The position numbers and the translations under genes are program-made. DNA of 64,000 nucleotides, from positions 248,001 through 312,000 of the forward strand of contig JBBHKE010003059.1 in NCBI GenBank assembly GCA_037447655.1, written 5' to 3'. Below, in pieces: positions 55,211 through 64,000 of the stretch. The notes beneath the pieces are model-generated. The model saw only the letters and a program-made list of their open reading frames with translations. It ran no database searches and was not told the origin of the DNA. Positions within the stretch are counted from its first letter, which is position 1. Each line of letters begins with the position of its first letter. Source of the stretch: Zygnema cylindricum (Eukaryota; Streptophyta; Zygnematophyceae; Zygnematales; Zygnemataceae).

Positions 55211-57847
55211 AGACGATCAAAGGGAACAATTATATTATAATAGTGGTGGACAACTTTTCTCGCTTCACATAGGTAATGTTACTTAAACTCAAATCCGAAG
55301 CATTTTTACGATTTCAAGAGTGGCATGTGATGGTTGAAAGGCAATGTGAGAGAAAATTAAAATCTATTAGATCAGACAATGGAGGGGAGTTTCTTGCTTT
55401 TGATCCTTATTGTAAAGAGTGTGGAATTTTTTATCAATATACCGCATCTTACTCACCGGAATATAATGGCATTGCTGAGAGGAAGAATGGTACGCTTCAA
55501 TAAATGGTACGATCCATGGTACACGGATTCGGGAGGTGTATTAAGTTATGGGGTGATGCGATATTGACAGCAAATTATATTTGCAATCGGTGAATTACAT
55601 CAATTTCAAATGATAAAACTTTGTATGAGTTGTGGTATGGGCGAAAGCCTACTCTACACCACATTTGCATTAGGGGATGTCGTGCGTCCGTTTGTATTGA
55701 ATCACAAAAGAGGAATGGTAAGTTTGCATCGAGGAGTTAGAGTGGTTATTTTGTTGGATATAGTGACAAAGGGAGTCTTTATCGAGTTTATGATCCGATT
55801 TGAAATATCATTGAGGAATCGAGGAATGTGGATTTTCACGAAGACTTATTATCCACAATCTCTCGAGTGGCTAAGCAACATTCGAATCTTGACTTCCATG
55901 AAGAATTTGAAATTGGTGATCTTAATGACATTGAGGGTTCGGATTCGGAAATTGAGCCGGAATCCACCTCCAATGTAAAGAGGGGAAAAGGTAAAATTGT
56001 GGAGAATGTAAATTTTGGTAACATAAGTAGGGATTTGCGAAGCGAAAATTCCCGAATGTCTTCGGACACGAGGAAATCTTCGTCTTCTAAATCAAGTGAA
56101 CGGAATATTATTTAGGAGGAACTGGCGAGGGAGGAGAAAGAATTTGAGGAACCGGCAAGGGAGGAGAAAGAATTTGAGCCGAGGAGGAGTATGCGTGAAA
56201 ATAGGGGTAAGAAATCGGCTCGTCTTTCTTTTGCTGGTAAGGGGAATATGGAGAATTCATATAATTTTATTTCGAGGGAGAGGAAGGATGATTTCCTTTT
56301 ATACCAATCATTATGCGATAATATGTCGGGCGATTCGCAATCGTACATGGAAGCACGCAAATCATGCGATTGGAAAACGCATTGGAAACCGGCGTGGGAA
56401 AGAGAACTTCAATCTATTATCGACAACCGAACTTTTGAGGAGGTAAGTTTACCAGAGGGTAAAAAGGCTATTGATACAAAGTGGATTTTTAAAATAGAAA
56501 CTGATGTATCGGGGGAAGTAGTAAAACATAAGGCTGGGCTAGTTTGCAAGGGATTTTAACAAAGGGAGGGGATAGATTATACGGAGACATACGCACCGGT
56601 TGTTAAGTTTGATTCATTGAGGATGATTATTGCTATTGCCGCTGCCGGTAAGAAGCACATTCACCAAATGGACATAGAGACGGCGTTCTTGAATGGTGAC
56701 TTAGAGGAGAAGGTTTATATGAAGGTTCCGGAATGAGTAGTGTCGAAGGAGGGGAAGGTATGGCGGTTGCAAAAGTCCTTGCACCAAGGACTTGGTATTT
56801 ATGACTACACAAGGTCCTTACCGAATTTGGATTCGTACGAACAGTTTCCCATTCTGGAGTTTACGTAAAAGGTGAGGGGGAGGATCAAATTATATTTTCT
56901 GTGTATGTGGATGATTTTTTCATGATATGTGACAAGTTGACGCAAATCGCGGAATTAAAGGAGTACCTGCGACTTCATTTTAAAGTTACAGATTTGGGAG
57001 AAATACGATACATTCTTGGAGTGGAAGTTTTGAGGTACGATAATGGGGATATTAAATTATCGCAAGCGCAATATTGTAAAGAAGTACTGACAAAATTTGC
57101 TATGTTGGATTCTAAGCCGATTTTGACACCACTAGATTCCAAACTTCAATATCGCAAATTTGAGGAGGAGGAAACTATCCACGTGGCTTATCGTGAAACC
57201 GTTGGAAGTTTGATGTTTTTAAGTGTGGCCACGCTACCGGATATTTCAGCCGCAGTATCTATCGTGAGCCGTTTTTGTCAAGCTCCGAGGAAGATTCATT
57301 GTGAAGCAGTGGAAAGAATATTTCGTTACCTTGCAGGTACAGTCGAGATTGGCTTATTATTTCTGTCTGGACGGACATCTTTGGAGTGCGTGGAATATAT
57401 TGTGATGCAGATTGGGGTGGAGATTTTGATACAAGAAAGTCAATGTCTGGTTATGCTTTTGTTTTTGGTGGCGCGGCAATTTCTTCGAGTTCGCCACTCC
57501 ACCCAATTGTTGTATTAAGTTCAACCGAAGCAGAATATATGGCCTCGTGTCATACTTCTAAGGCGTCAATTTGGATCAAGGAGTTACTTGGAGAATTAAA
57601 GATTTCTATTGGTTGTATGAAAATTTATTCTGACAGTATGAGCTCTATGGCTTTGGTCAAGAATCCTGTATTCCACAAAAAGACAAAGCATATTAGGATT
57701 CAATGGCACTTTGTACGCAATTTGGTTGCTGCGAAGGAGATTGATTTTTTATACTTGTCGACATTGGAAGAAGCCGCGGATATGCTGACGAAAGTTGCGG
57801 CTCATGAATTACTTTTGAGAGGAAGACCTAAATTAGGCTTGGTGTAA
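55211..57847 (+). pseudogene. Copia H integrase, RT and RNase H
   Basis: The integrase core reads VVDNFSRF, SIRSDNGGEFLAFDPYCKE and YSPEYNGIAERKNGTLQ. RT words are KWIFKIETDVSGEVVKHKA, YTETYAPVVKFDSLRMIIA, HQMDIETAFLNGDLEEKVYM and the box MYVDDFFMICDK at 56901. RNase H is YCDADWGGDFDTRKSMSGYA, VVLSSTEAEYMASCHTSKA, and the end STLEEAADMLTKVAAHELL with the stop at 57845-57847. Several frame changes occur (near 55500, 56560, 56740 and 57390). Confidence 0.9.
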
Positions 57848-57871
57848 TGATTACTATTTTGAGAGGGGGAT

Positions 57872-58275
57872 TGCTAGCGTCAAAATGGTAATCGGTCGTC
57901 GCGGCCTGTCGCGAGAACGAATAGTTTCAGTTTGTCTTTTGTTGTCAAGCGTGTGGTCTTGTCTTTTTGTCCTATTATGTTTCATAGGTTGTTTTGAAGA
58001 TTCCCGGTCTCGCGTAGATTTGGTTTCGTGACGACCAGGTACAGATATTGTTTGAATTGTTAGGTTTGTCGTTATTTGGTTTCGTGTGTACTTTTCGGTA
58101 GTAAATTAGTACTACGTAGTTTTGTGTTGATTTGTTTGTTTGATTTTATTTCGTGCGCATTTTAATGTTGTCTTAGTTTATTCTTTGAAGTAGTGACGTG
58201 ACCCTTGATGTATACTATATACTGCACAGTACAGGGAGGGAAAAAGATATATATACTGTATGGGAGAAAATGTTA
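57872..58275 (+). repeat. Copia H 3' LTR, truncated
   Basis: It starts TGCTAGCGTCAAAATGG right after the polypurine tract. Similarity to 47936-48340 ends at GGGAGAAAATGT. Confidence 0.8.
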
Positions 58276-58750
58276 ATATTTTTGCATTCATTTTCACAAA
58301 GGACCAGAAAGTCAAACTTAGTCAAAGTTACGTGAGAGATAAGTTTCGTGAGGAGAAGTCAATGTGACGTGAAAATCAATCAACCAGAGTCTTGTTAAGT
58401 ATATGTACAGTTGAATAGGTGTATGTACGATTGAATATATGTCACGGTACAGTTCAAGGTACATTTTGGATATACGTCAAGCATGCTTTGCATAGACATC
58501 AAGTTTGGATGAAACGTAGCCGTTTAAGTGGACTGTACGGCAAGTTTAAGTGTCGCAAATTTTGTGTATGTGTCACGTAGTGAATTGTGACCATTGATAT
58601 GATTAGGTATGTCACAAGTTAAGATTGTTCTTCCTTTGCCCGGAACAGAAGAAGTGTAGGACCTACATCACCTACACATAAAAATGTACTCATACTCACA
58701 TTGAAAATTAATCATCAATCCTGTGAATGATTCTCTCCACATTATCCCTA
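58276..58750. other. unassigned spacer
   Basis: AT-rich sequence rich in TGTACGATTGA and GTACAGT words. There is no coding or LTR similarity that I can name. Confidence 0.35.
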
Positions 58751-58754
58751 TTCG

Positions 58755-59400
58755 TGAGGCCGTTGGAAGTTTGATGTATTTAAGTGTGGCCACGCGACCG
58801 GATATTTCAGCCGCAGTATCTGTTGTGAGCCGTTTTTGTCAGGCTCCTAAGAAGATTCATTAGGAAGCCATGAAAATAATCTCTCGTTACCTTATAGCTA
58901 CAATTGAGAATGGATTATTATTTCAATATGGACAAGTGTCTTTCAATTGCGTGGGATTTTGTGATGCGGACTGGGTTGGCGACTTTGATACAGGAAAGTC
59001 AACCTCCGGTTATGCATTTGTATTTGGTGACGCGACAATTTCTTGGATCTGAAGACTTCAGGCGACAGTCCCACTAATATACCAAAGCAGAGTATATGGC
59101 CGCGTGTCATACTTCTAAGGAGTCAGTTTGGATCAAGGAGTTACTTAGAGAATTGAACATTTCTATTGGATGTATGAAAATTTTCTCTGACAGTATGAGT
59201 TCGATGGCGTTTGTCTAGAATCCTGTATTCACAAAAAGACAAAACATATCAGGATTCAATGGCACTTTGTACATGATTTGGTTGCTGCGAAAGAGATGAA
59301 TTTTTCTACGTTACGACGTTGGAGGAAACCGTGGATATGCTCACGAAAGCCGCGACTCATGAAGTACTTTTGAGAGGAAGACCTAAATTAGGCTTGGTGA
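58755..59400 (+). pseudogene. second Copia 3' fragment (RT end, RNase H)
   Basis: Its sequence parallels 57190-57850: VGSLMYLSVATRPDISAAVS, CDADWVGDFDTGKSTSGYAF, then out-of-frame pieces of the TEAEYMA and KTKHI motifs. It has several stops and single-base gaps. It belongs to a separate copy of the H family. Confidence 0.85.
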
Positions 59401-59426
59401 AATGTTTACTATTTTGAGAGCAGGAT

Positions 59427-59845
59427 TGTAAGAATCAAAATGATAATCAAACGTCGCGGCCTATCGCGCGACCAAATAGTTTTAGTTTGTCTTTGTCGTT
59501 AAGCTTATGGTCTTTTTCTTGTCTTATTATGTTTCGTAGTTTGATTTGAAGATTCCCAGTCTCGCGTAGATTCGGTCTTGCGACAACAACGTACATATGT
59601 TGTTTGGTGTGTAATGTTTGTCGTTAGTTAGTTTTCGTCTGTACGTTTGGTAGTACCTTTGTACTACATAATTTCATGTTTTTTCGGTTTTTGTTTGGTA
59701 GGCGCTTCGTGCGCACTTTATGTTTTGTTTGGTTTGTTTTTCTTTAGTTTGAAGTTGTGATGTGACCTCTGGTGTACTAAATACTGCATATTAGTGGGAG
59801 GGAAAGAAAAATTGTTTATGGGAGAAAATGTCCAGGGAATATATT
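59427..59845 (+). repeat. H-family LTR, truncated
   Basis: It starts TGTAAGAATCAAAATGAT after GAGAGCAGGAT. By eye it resembles 47936-48360 more closely than 57872-58275 does. It is cut at 59845 by the gypsy LTR. Confidence 0.8.
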
Positions 59846-60326
59846 TGTAACATGGTAACAAAAAGGTGGACAATATTGTTAGAGGCAAGGCTGTTGTAGT
59901 TGTGGTTCCACAGCAGCGCTAATGCGGTGCCAAGATAGCGAAGGAGAGCAACGTAGCAACTTAGTAGTGTGGCATAGCAACGCAGCGTAGCAGCATAGCA
60001 ACGTGGCAAAATGTAGATTGAACTACATAGTTCTAGAAAGATAGTTTCGATGGACCTCGGTTGACCGTGAAGGTTCACGTGTACAATTGTGTAGTACTAG
60101 GTTGACTAGCAGCAAGTTGGTATAAATAGTAAAGTAAACTTCGCAAACAACAGGACCTTTGAGTAGACCTTCGCAACGAGCTTTGAACTTGAAACCTTTT
60201 TCCGAATAATAAAGATATTTCTTATCCGTGTGTGCTGTGTACTACTGCTGTTGCTACGAGGAGATCGTAGGAGTCTTTCCGCTGTACATTGTAGTGTGTT
60301 GTGGTTTACTTATTATCCCTTTTACA
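59846..60326 (+). repeat. gypsy P 5' LTR
   Basis: It starts TGTAACATGGTAAC and ends TCCCTTTTACA, 481 bp. It has a TATA box GGTATAAATAG near 60119 and AATAAA near 60207. The PBS follows directly. Confidence 0.8.
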
Positions 60327-60327
60327 T

Positions 60328-60340
60328 TGGTATCGGAGCC
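60328..60340 (+). promoter_or_regulatory. primer-binding site of gypsy P
   Basis: TGGTATCGGAGCC, one base after the LTR, is the same initiator-Met-type site as in Copia H. Confidence 0.8.
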
Positions 60341-60412
60341 ATCCCTCTTGACACGACAGCATGGGAGAACACGGCGTATCTACCACGGAAATGTAAGCGC
60401 AAGTTCTTCGGG

Positions 60413-61340
60413 AGTTGGAAAACGTCAGATTACAGAATGCTCAATTGAGTAACACGGTGGCAACCTTCGAATCTCGTCTTGGTGAACAACCTCATGGAGG
60501 CATGGAGAGAGACTTAAGGAAACCAAAGTTAAGACTTCCCGATGAGTTTGACCCTGCTAGACAGAAGAACCTTGATGTGTGGCTATTCTCCTTCGCAGAT
60601 TACCTCTAGAATTTCCCTAGCCTGTCGGATCGTGAGAAAATTCAGTATGCGCATGGTCTTCTAAAAGGGGCATCAGCAGCATGGTAGAGGACAATGGTGG
60701 AAAACGATGAAATATCAACTGTTTGGACTGTTTTTGTTCAACTCCTCCGTGACTCTTTGTAACCCGTTAACACACTTAAGGCGGGAAGGGATAAGATCGC
60801 AATTTTGAAGCAACATACCTCGGTATTGGAGTACAGGCATCGCTTCTTGGAGTGCAAAGTTTAAATAACCTCGATGACGGAGGACGAAGCTGTTGATCCT
60901 TACGTTAAGTGGCTTAAGGCCTCCATTCGGAGGGATGTGGAGCAATGGCTTGCTCGAGAAAGTATGACTCCTAGCCTATCGGCCATTATTCAGTGTGCGG
61001 AACGGACCGATTTAGTGGACTTCACCTTACATAGGCCGTATCATTATGGGTCGAGCAGCGGCGGAGGAGTCTGACGAGACGATGGTCCAACCCCCATGGA
61101 GCTTGGAGCAATCGATGAGGATAAGGATGTGGTCAACGTGCTACGATAGAAGATGAAGATCACCAAAGCTAAGACCAATGACTTATCCTCCGAGGAGCTC
61201 AAACGGAGAAAGCAAAATGGCTTATGCTTCCACTGCGGTTTCTTAAGACCATATGGCCCGAGAATGTCCAAAAAGGAGAGGTCTTAAGAAAGGCAAGCTT
61301 AACGTCATGAGGTTAGCTCGTGAGCGAGGAGATCCTTTAA
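60413..61340 (+). pseudogene. gypsy P gag
   Basis: gag words: PKLRLPDEFDPARQKNLDVW, YAHGLLKGASAAW, LEYRHRFLECKV and TPSLSAIIQCAERTDLVDFT, then PTPMELGAID ahead of a zinc knuckle. The knuckle is broken by a one-base change: LCFHCGF in one frame and DHMARECPKRRG in the next. Stops are present at about 60608, 60685, 60761 and 60860. Confidence 0.82.
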
Positions 61341-61359
61341 TATTTTAAGGTCTAATCGA

Positions 61360-61860
61360 AGTGAGCGCAGCTAGCTTTATGGTGGACTCCAGCTCATGGC
61401 GGAACTTCATCAAAGAGGTGACGGTGAAAAGGTTGAAACTTCCTCTCGTAGTGCTAACGGATCATTAGTTGGTGCAATTGCCCGACAGAAGATCCATATC
61501 CATTACTCATCGTACTCCAAGGTTACGCGTGGGAATGGGGAAGTTCCACTTGTTTGACACCCTTCATGTATTACCGCTTGGAGACCATGAAGTAATCTTG
61601 GGGAAACTTTGGTTGCAAAAGTGATCCCGTCGTTCGATTGGAGAAGTGGCAACATGAGAGTTAGGAAAGGTGAAAAAGAGTTTGAGGTAAAGGTGGGAGC
61701 GGCTAGTAAGGAATCAGAAGAGGGACGCCTAACTTTGGCCTTACAGTTAAAGAGGGCACTTAGGAAGGAAAAGACAATTGGTATGGCGGTCGTCCAACCT
61801 ATGGAAGAAGGGAAGGAGGTGATTCCGAAATAATGGAGTAAAAAGGACCCCGACTTCGAC
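61360..61860 (+). pseudogene. gypsy P protease
   Basis: The active-site region reads ASFMVDSSSWRNFIKEVTVK (DSS in place of DSG). The tail reads LHVLPLGDHEVILGKLWLQK and FDWRSGNMRVRKGEKEFEVK. No RT follows. The frame decays at about 61860, inside the duplicated unit. Confidence 0.78.
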
Positions 61861-62518
61861 TCAAAAGAGAGTGACGACACTGGAAAGACTTCCGTAGAGG
61901 CCCCGGAAGTCGTGACAAAACTTCTTATTGTGATTTGAAAACTTTAGTATCACTAAATAGGTCTTTGAGAGAGGGATTTGTACTTAGAATAATTTTTGGT
62001 TTACACACTTTAGAAGTGACCCCTAATAGTGTTACAGTAGTATAAGGACAAAAGAGTATACCATACTTTTAGAGGGACACGCGTCAGCAAATGTGATTTT
62101 TGCAGGTATTTCGGAATGGCGCCGACACTCACATACCCGTGTCTTACATTCAACAAGCGGATTCGCAGAATCGAACAAATGAAGTTTGGACCAAACATTT
62201 GGTAAATTGACTATATGGATTTATTATGGAACGTTGAATCGAATCGTGTCGACGAACGCGATTCGCGCGGGACCATAAGTGACAAAGCCCGCCGTACGCA
62301 CTCAGTGCTTCGTACCGCACAACAAAAGTCATCTGGACTTATGTGAACTATGCTGACTAAGCATCAATTTGAAATGGTACCACAGCTAATGATATGGACG
62401 GGTGTCATCAATCAAAAAGATCTACTTTACATCTTACGACGATCCATGAATTCCGGATTGATTAGTACAGACGCTTATAATAATTTGGACGGATTCGCTA
62501 ATTGCTGACAAAGCAAGT
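61521..62518 (+). repeat. 1-kb direct tandem duplication, unit 1
   Basis: It starts GGTTACGCGTGGGAATGGGG within the gypsy protease and runs on through about 600 bp of noncoding DNA to GCTGACAAAGCAAGT. Unit 2 at 62543-63542 is the same in order throughout, with scattered substitutions and small indels. Confidence 0.9.
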
Positions 62519-62542
62519 TTTTAGGTTTTTTTAGGGTTTTAG
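62519..62542 (+). repeat. telomere-like filler at duplication junction
   Basis: The bases between the two units read TTTTAGGTTTTTTTAGGGTT and then TTAG. Together with the next GGTTA this gives several partial TTTAGGG units. Confidence 0.6.
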
Positions 62543-63542
62543 GGTTATGCGTCGGAATGGGGAAGTTCCACTTGTTTGACACCCTTCATGTATTACCGTT
62601 TGGAGACCACGAAGTAATTTTGGGGAAATCGTGTTTGCAAAACTGGAACCCGACAATCGATTGGAGAAGTGGCAACATGAGAGTTAGGAAAGGTGAAAAA
62701 GAGTTTGAGGTAAAGGTGGGAGCGGTTGGTAAGGAATCAAAAGAGGGACGCCTGCTTTTGGCCTTACAGTTAAATAAGGCACTCAGGATGTGGGAGACAA
62801 TTGGTATGGCGGTCGTCGAACCTATGGAGGAAGGGAAGTAGGGGATTCCAAAATAATGGAGTAAGAAGGACCCCGACTTCGACTCGAAAGAGAGTGACAA
62901 CACCGGAAAGACTTCCGTAGAGGCCCTGGAAGTCGTGATAAAACTTCTTGTTTTTATTTGAAAACTTTATTACTCAGTAAATAGGTCACTGAGAGAGTGA
63001 TTTGTACTTAGAATATTTTTTGGTATACACACTTTAGTAGTGACCCCTAATAGTGTTAAAAAAGTATAAGGACAAAAGAGTATACTGTACTTCTACAGGG
63101 ACACGCGTTAGCAGATGAGAATTTTGCACGTATTTTGGAATGGCGCCGACACTCACATACACGTGTCTAACATCGAACGAGCGGATTCGCAGAATCGAAC
63201 GGATGAAGTTTGGACCGGACATCTGGTAAATTGACTCTACGTATTTATTATGGAACCTTGATTCGAATCGTGTCGTCGGACGTGATTCGCCCGGGACCAT
63301 AAGAGACAAAGTCGCCGTACGCACTTATGTGCTTTGTACCACACAACAACAGTCAGCTGGACTTATGTGAACTATGCTGACTAATAATCAATTTGAAATG
63401 GGACCACAGCTAATGATTTGGACGCGTGTCTTCAATCATGAAGATCTACTTTACATCTTACGATGATCCGTGAATTCGGGATTGACTAGTATGAATGCTT
63501 ACAGTAATTTGGACGGATTCGCCAATTGCTGACCAAGCAAGT
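62543..63542 (+). repeat. 1-kb direct tandem duplication, unit 2
   Basis: It repeats the protease tail (LHVLPFGDHEVILGKSCLQN, then DWRSGNMRVRKGEKEFEVK) and the noncoding part. Its protease tail has a better preserved frame than unit 1 at the joint (LQNWNPTIDWRSG), so the original was probably like unit 2. Confidence 0.9.
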
Positions 63543-64000
63543 GGCACAATTTATGTACAGCCACTATTTGTAAATATCTGAAACAAACATTAATTTGTAT
63601 ATAGTGATTTAGTTTTTAGTGTTACATTGTTGAAATAGGATAAAAGTTATAATTAGGGTTTTGGACGTACTTCGGGTACAGTAGACGTACCGTTGACGTA
63701 CAGTGATTTTATTAGGGTATGGTACTTAGTTACACGTGTAGTACCTTGATTAGTGCAAGGCTCAGTAGATAGCTATGTGAGTACAAAATGTAGGACTTAG
63801 TTTATTTTTCAGCATCTGCTGAGTTTATCAAAGTAATTCTAGATTGTTTTTCCGCATCTTTGACTTGTCAGTGTGATCACTCTCATTGATATCTTGATAT
63901 GAAACTTTGTGTGGGTGTTCTATGATGTGGAAACTATGTGGTCGTGTAGTTTCATTATGTTGTGCTGTTTGTGTAGAATTATGTGAGAGAATTACTTGGT
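63543..64000. other. unassigned AT-rich end
   Basis: Contains GTAC-rich words (GACGTACTTCGGGTACAG, GACGTACCGTTGACGTACAG). It has a faint likeness to Copia LTR promoter regions in this window. No gene is seen. Confidence 0.35.

Larger units (their letters stand above)
47936..58275 (+). mobile_element. Copia H, split by a gag-only LTR element
   Basis: It has a 5' LTR (47936-48444), PBS (48447-48458), gag, protease and integrase start (to 50745), then the insertion 50746-55210, then integrase, RT and RNase H (55211-57847), a polypurine tract GAGAGGGGGA (57861-57870) and a 3' LTR start at 57872 that is cut near 58275. The two host halves join in frame when the insertion and one 5-bp duplication are removed. 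It is decayed by stops and frameshifts. Confidence 0.88.

Noticed and set aside
60228-60452. Overlapping frames at the end of the gypsy P LTR
   Set aside because: They span the LTR end and primer-binding site, so they are not genes.

Overview
The window looks like nuclear DNA of a streptophyte, most likely a charophyte alga such as Chara; this assignment is only of moderate confidence. The reasons are a plastid-type ABC1 kinase gene with ten spliceosomal introns, a Copia primer-binding site that matches a plant-type initiator-methionine tRNA, and a Ty3/gypsy element carrying a cytosine-C5 DNA methyltransferase (a combination I recall being reported from charophytes and dinoflagellates). There is no bacterial gene organisation, and I found no tRNA or rRNA gene and no CRISPR array.

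Only two host genes are supported. An 11-exon ABC1K (UbiB/ADCK-like) kinase-fold gene occupies 2259-9238 on the minus strand. A single-exon secreted trypsin/V8-like serine protease occupies 45261-46346 on the minus strand. Nearly everything else that can be read is transposable-element DNA, mostly broken.

Layout. 1-2258: intergenic, with a short Copia RNase H relic at 1210-1335. 2259-9660: ABC1K gene and its 5' flank. 9.8-12.8 kb: two non-autonomous Harbinger-like elements in opposite orientation, with AT-rich fold-back repeats between them. 13.3-17.8 kb: Copia LTR pieces, a Copia integrase-RT relic, and a three-copy tandem array of a gypsy integrase fragment. 17839-28192: a large minus-strand gypsy element with order gag-like, protease, DNA methyltransferase, RT, RNase H, integrase, PHD-like finger. 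It sits inside the 3' LTR of a minus-strand Copia, and its methyltransferase is itself split by a solo Copia LTR at 23549-24491. 28.2-43.6 kb: three minus-strand Copia elements (A, B, D) stacked next to and inside each other, with a solo LTR and perfect target-site duplication inside D. 43.6-45.0 kb: a plus-strand Copia relic. 45.0-47.9 kb: the protease gene and intergenic DNA. 47936-59845: a plus-strand Copia (H) split by a gag-only LTR element (50746-55210), followed by a second 3' Copia fragment. 59846-61.9 kb: the 5' end of a second gypsy element, running into a 1-kb direct tandem duplication (61521-63542).

The most notable points are these. The gypsy element encodes a recognisable but decayed cytosine methyltransferase plus a PHD-like finger at the integrase end. 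Three Copia LTR families carry the gag start codon inside the LTR. Two of these have a half-tRNA-type primer-binding site directly after the LTR, an exact plant-type match in one and a diverged version in the other. A gag-only element shares LTRs with pol-bearing Copia copies and left a clean 5-bp duplication in its host. The gypsy and Copia reading frames contain many stops, so these are relics or non-autonomous copies rather than active elements.
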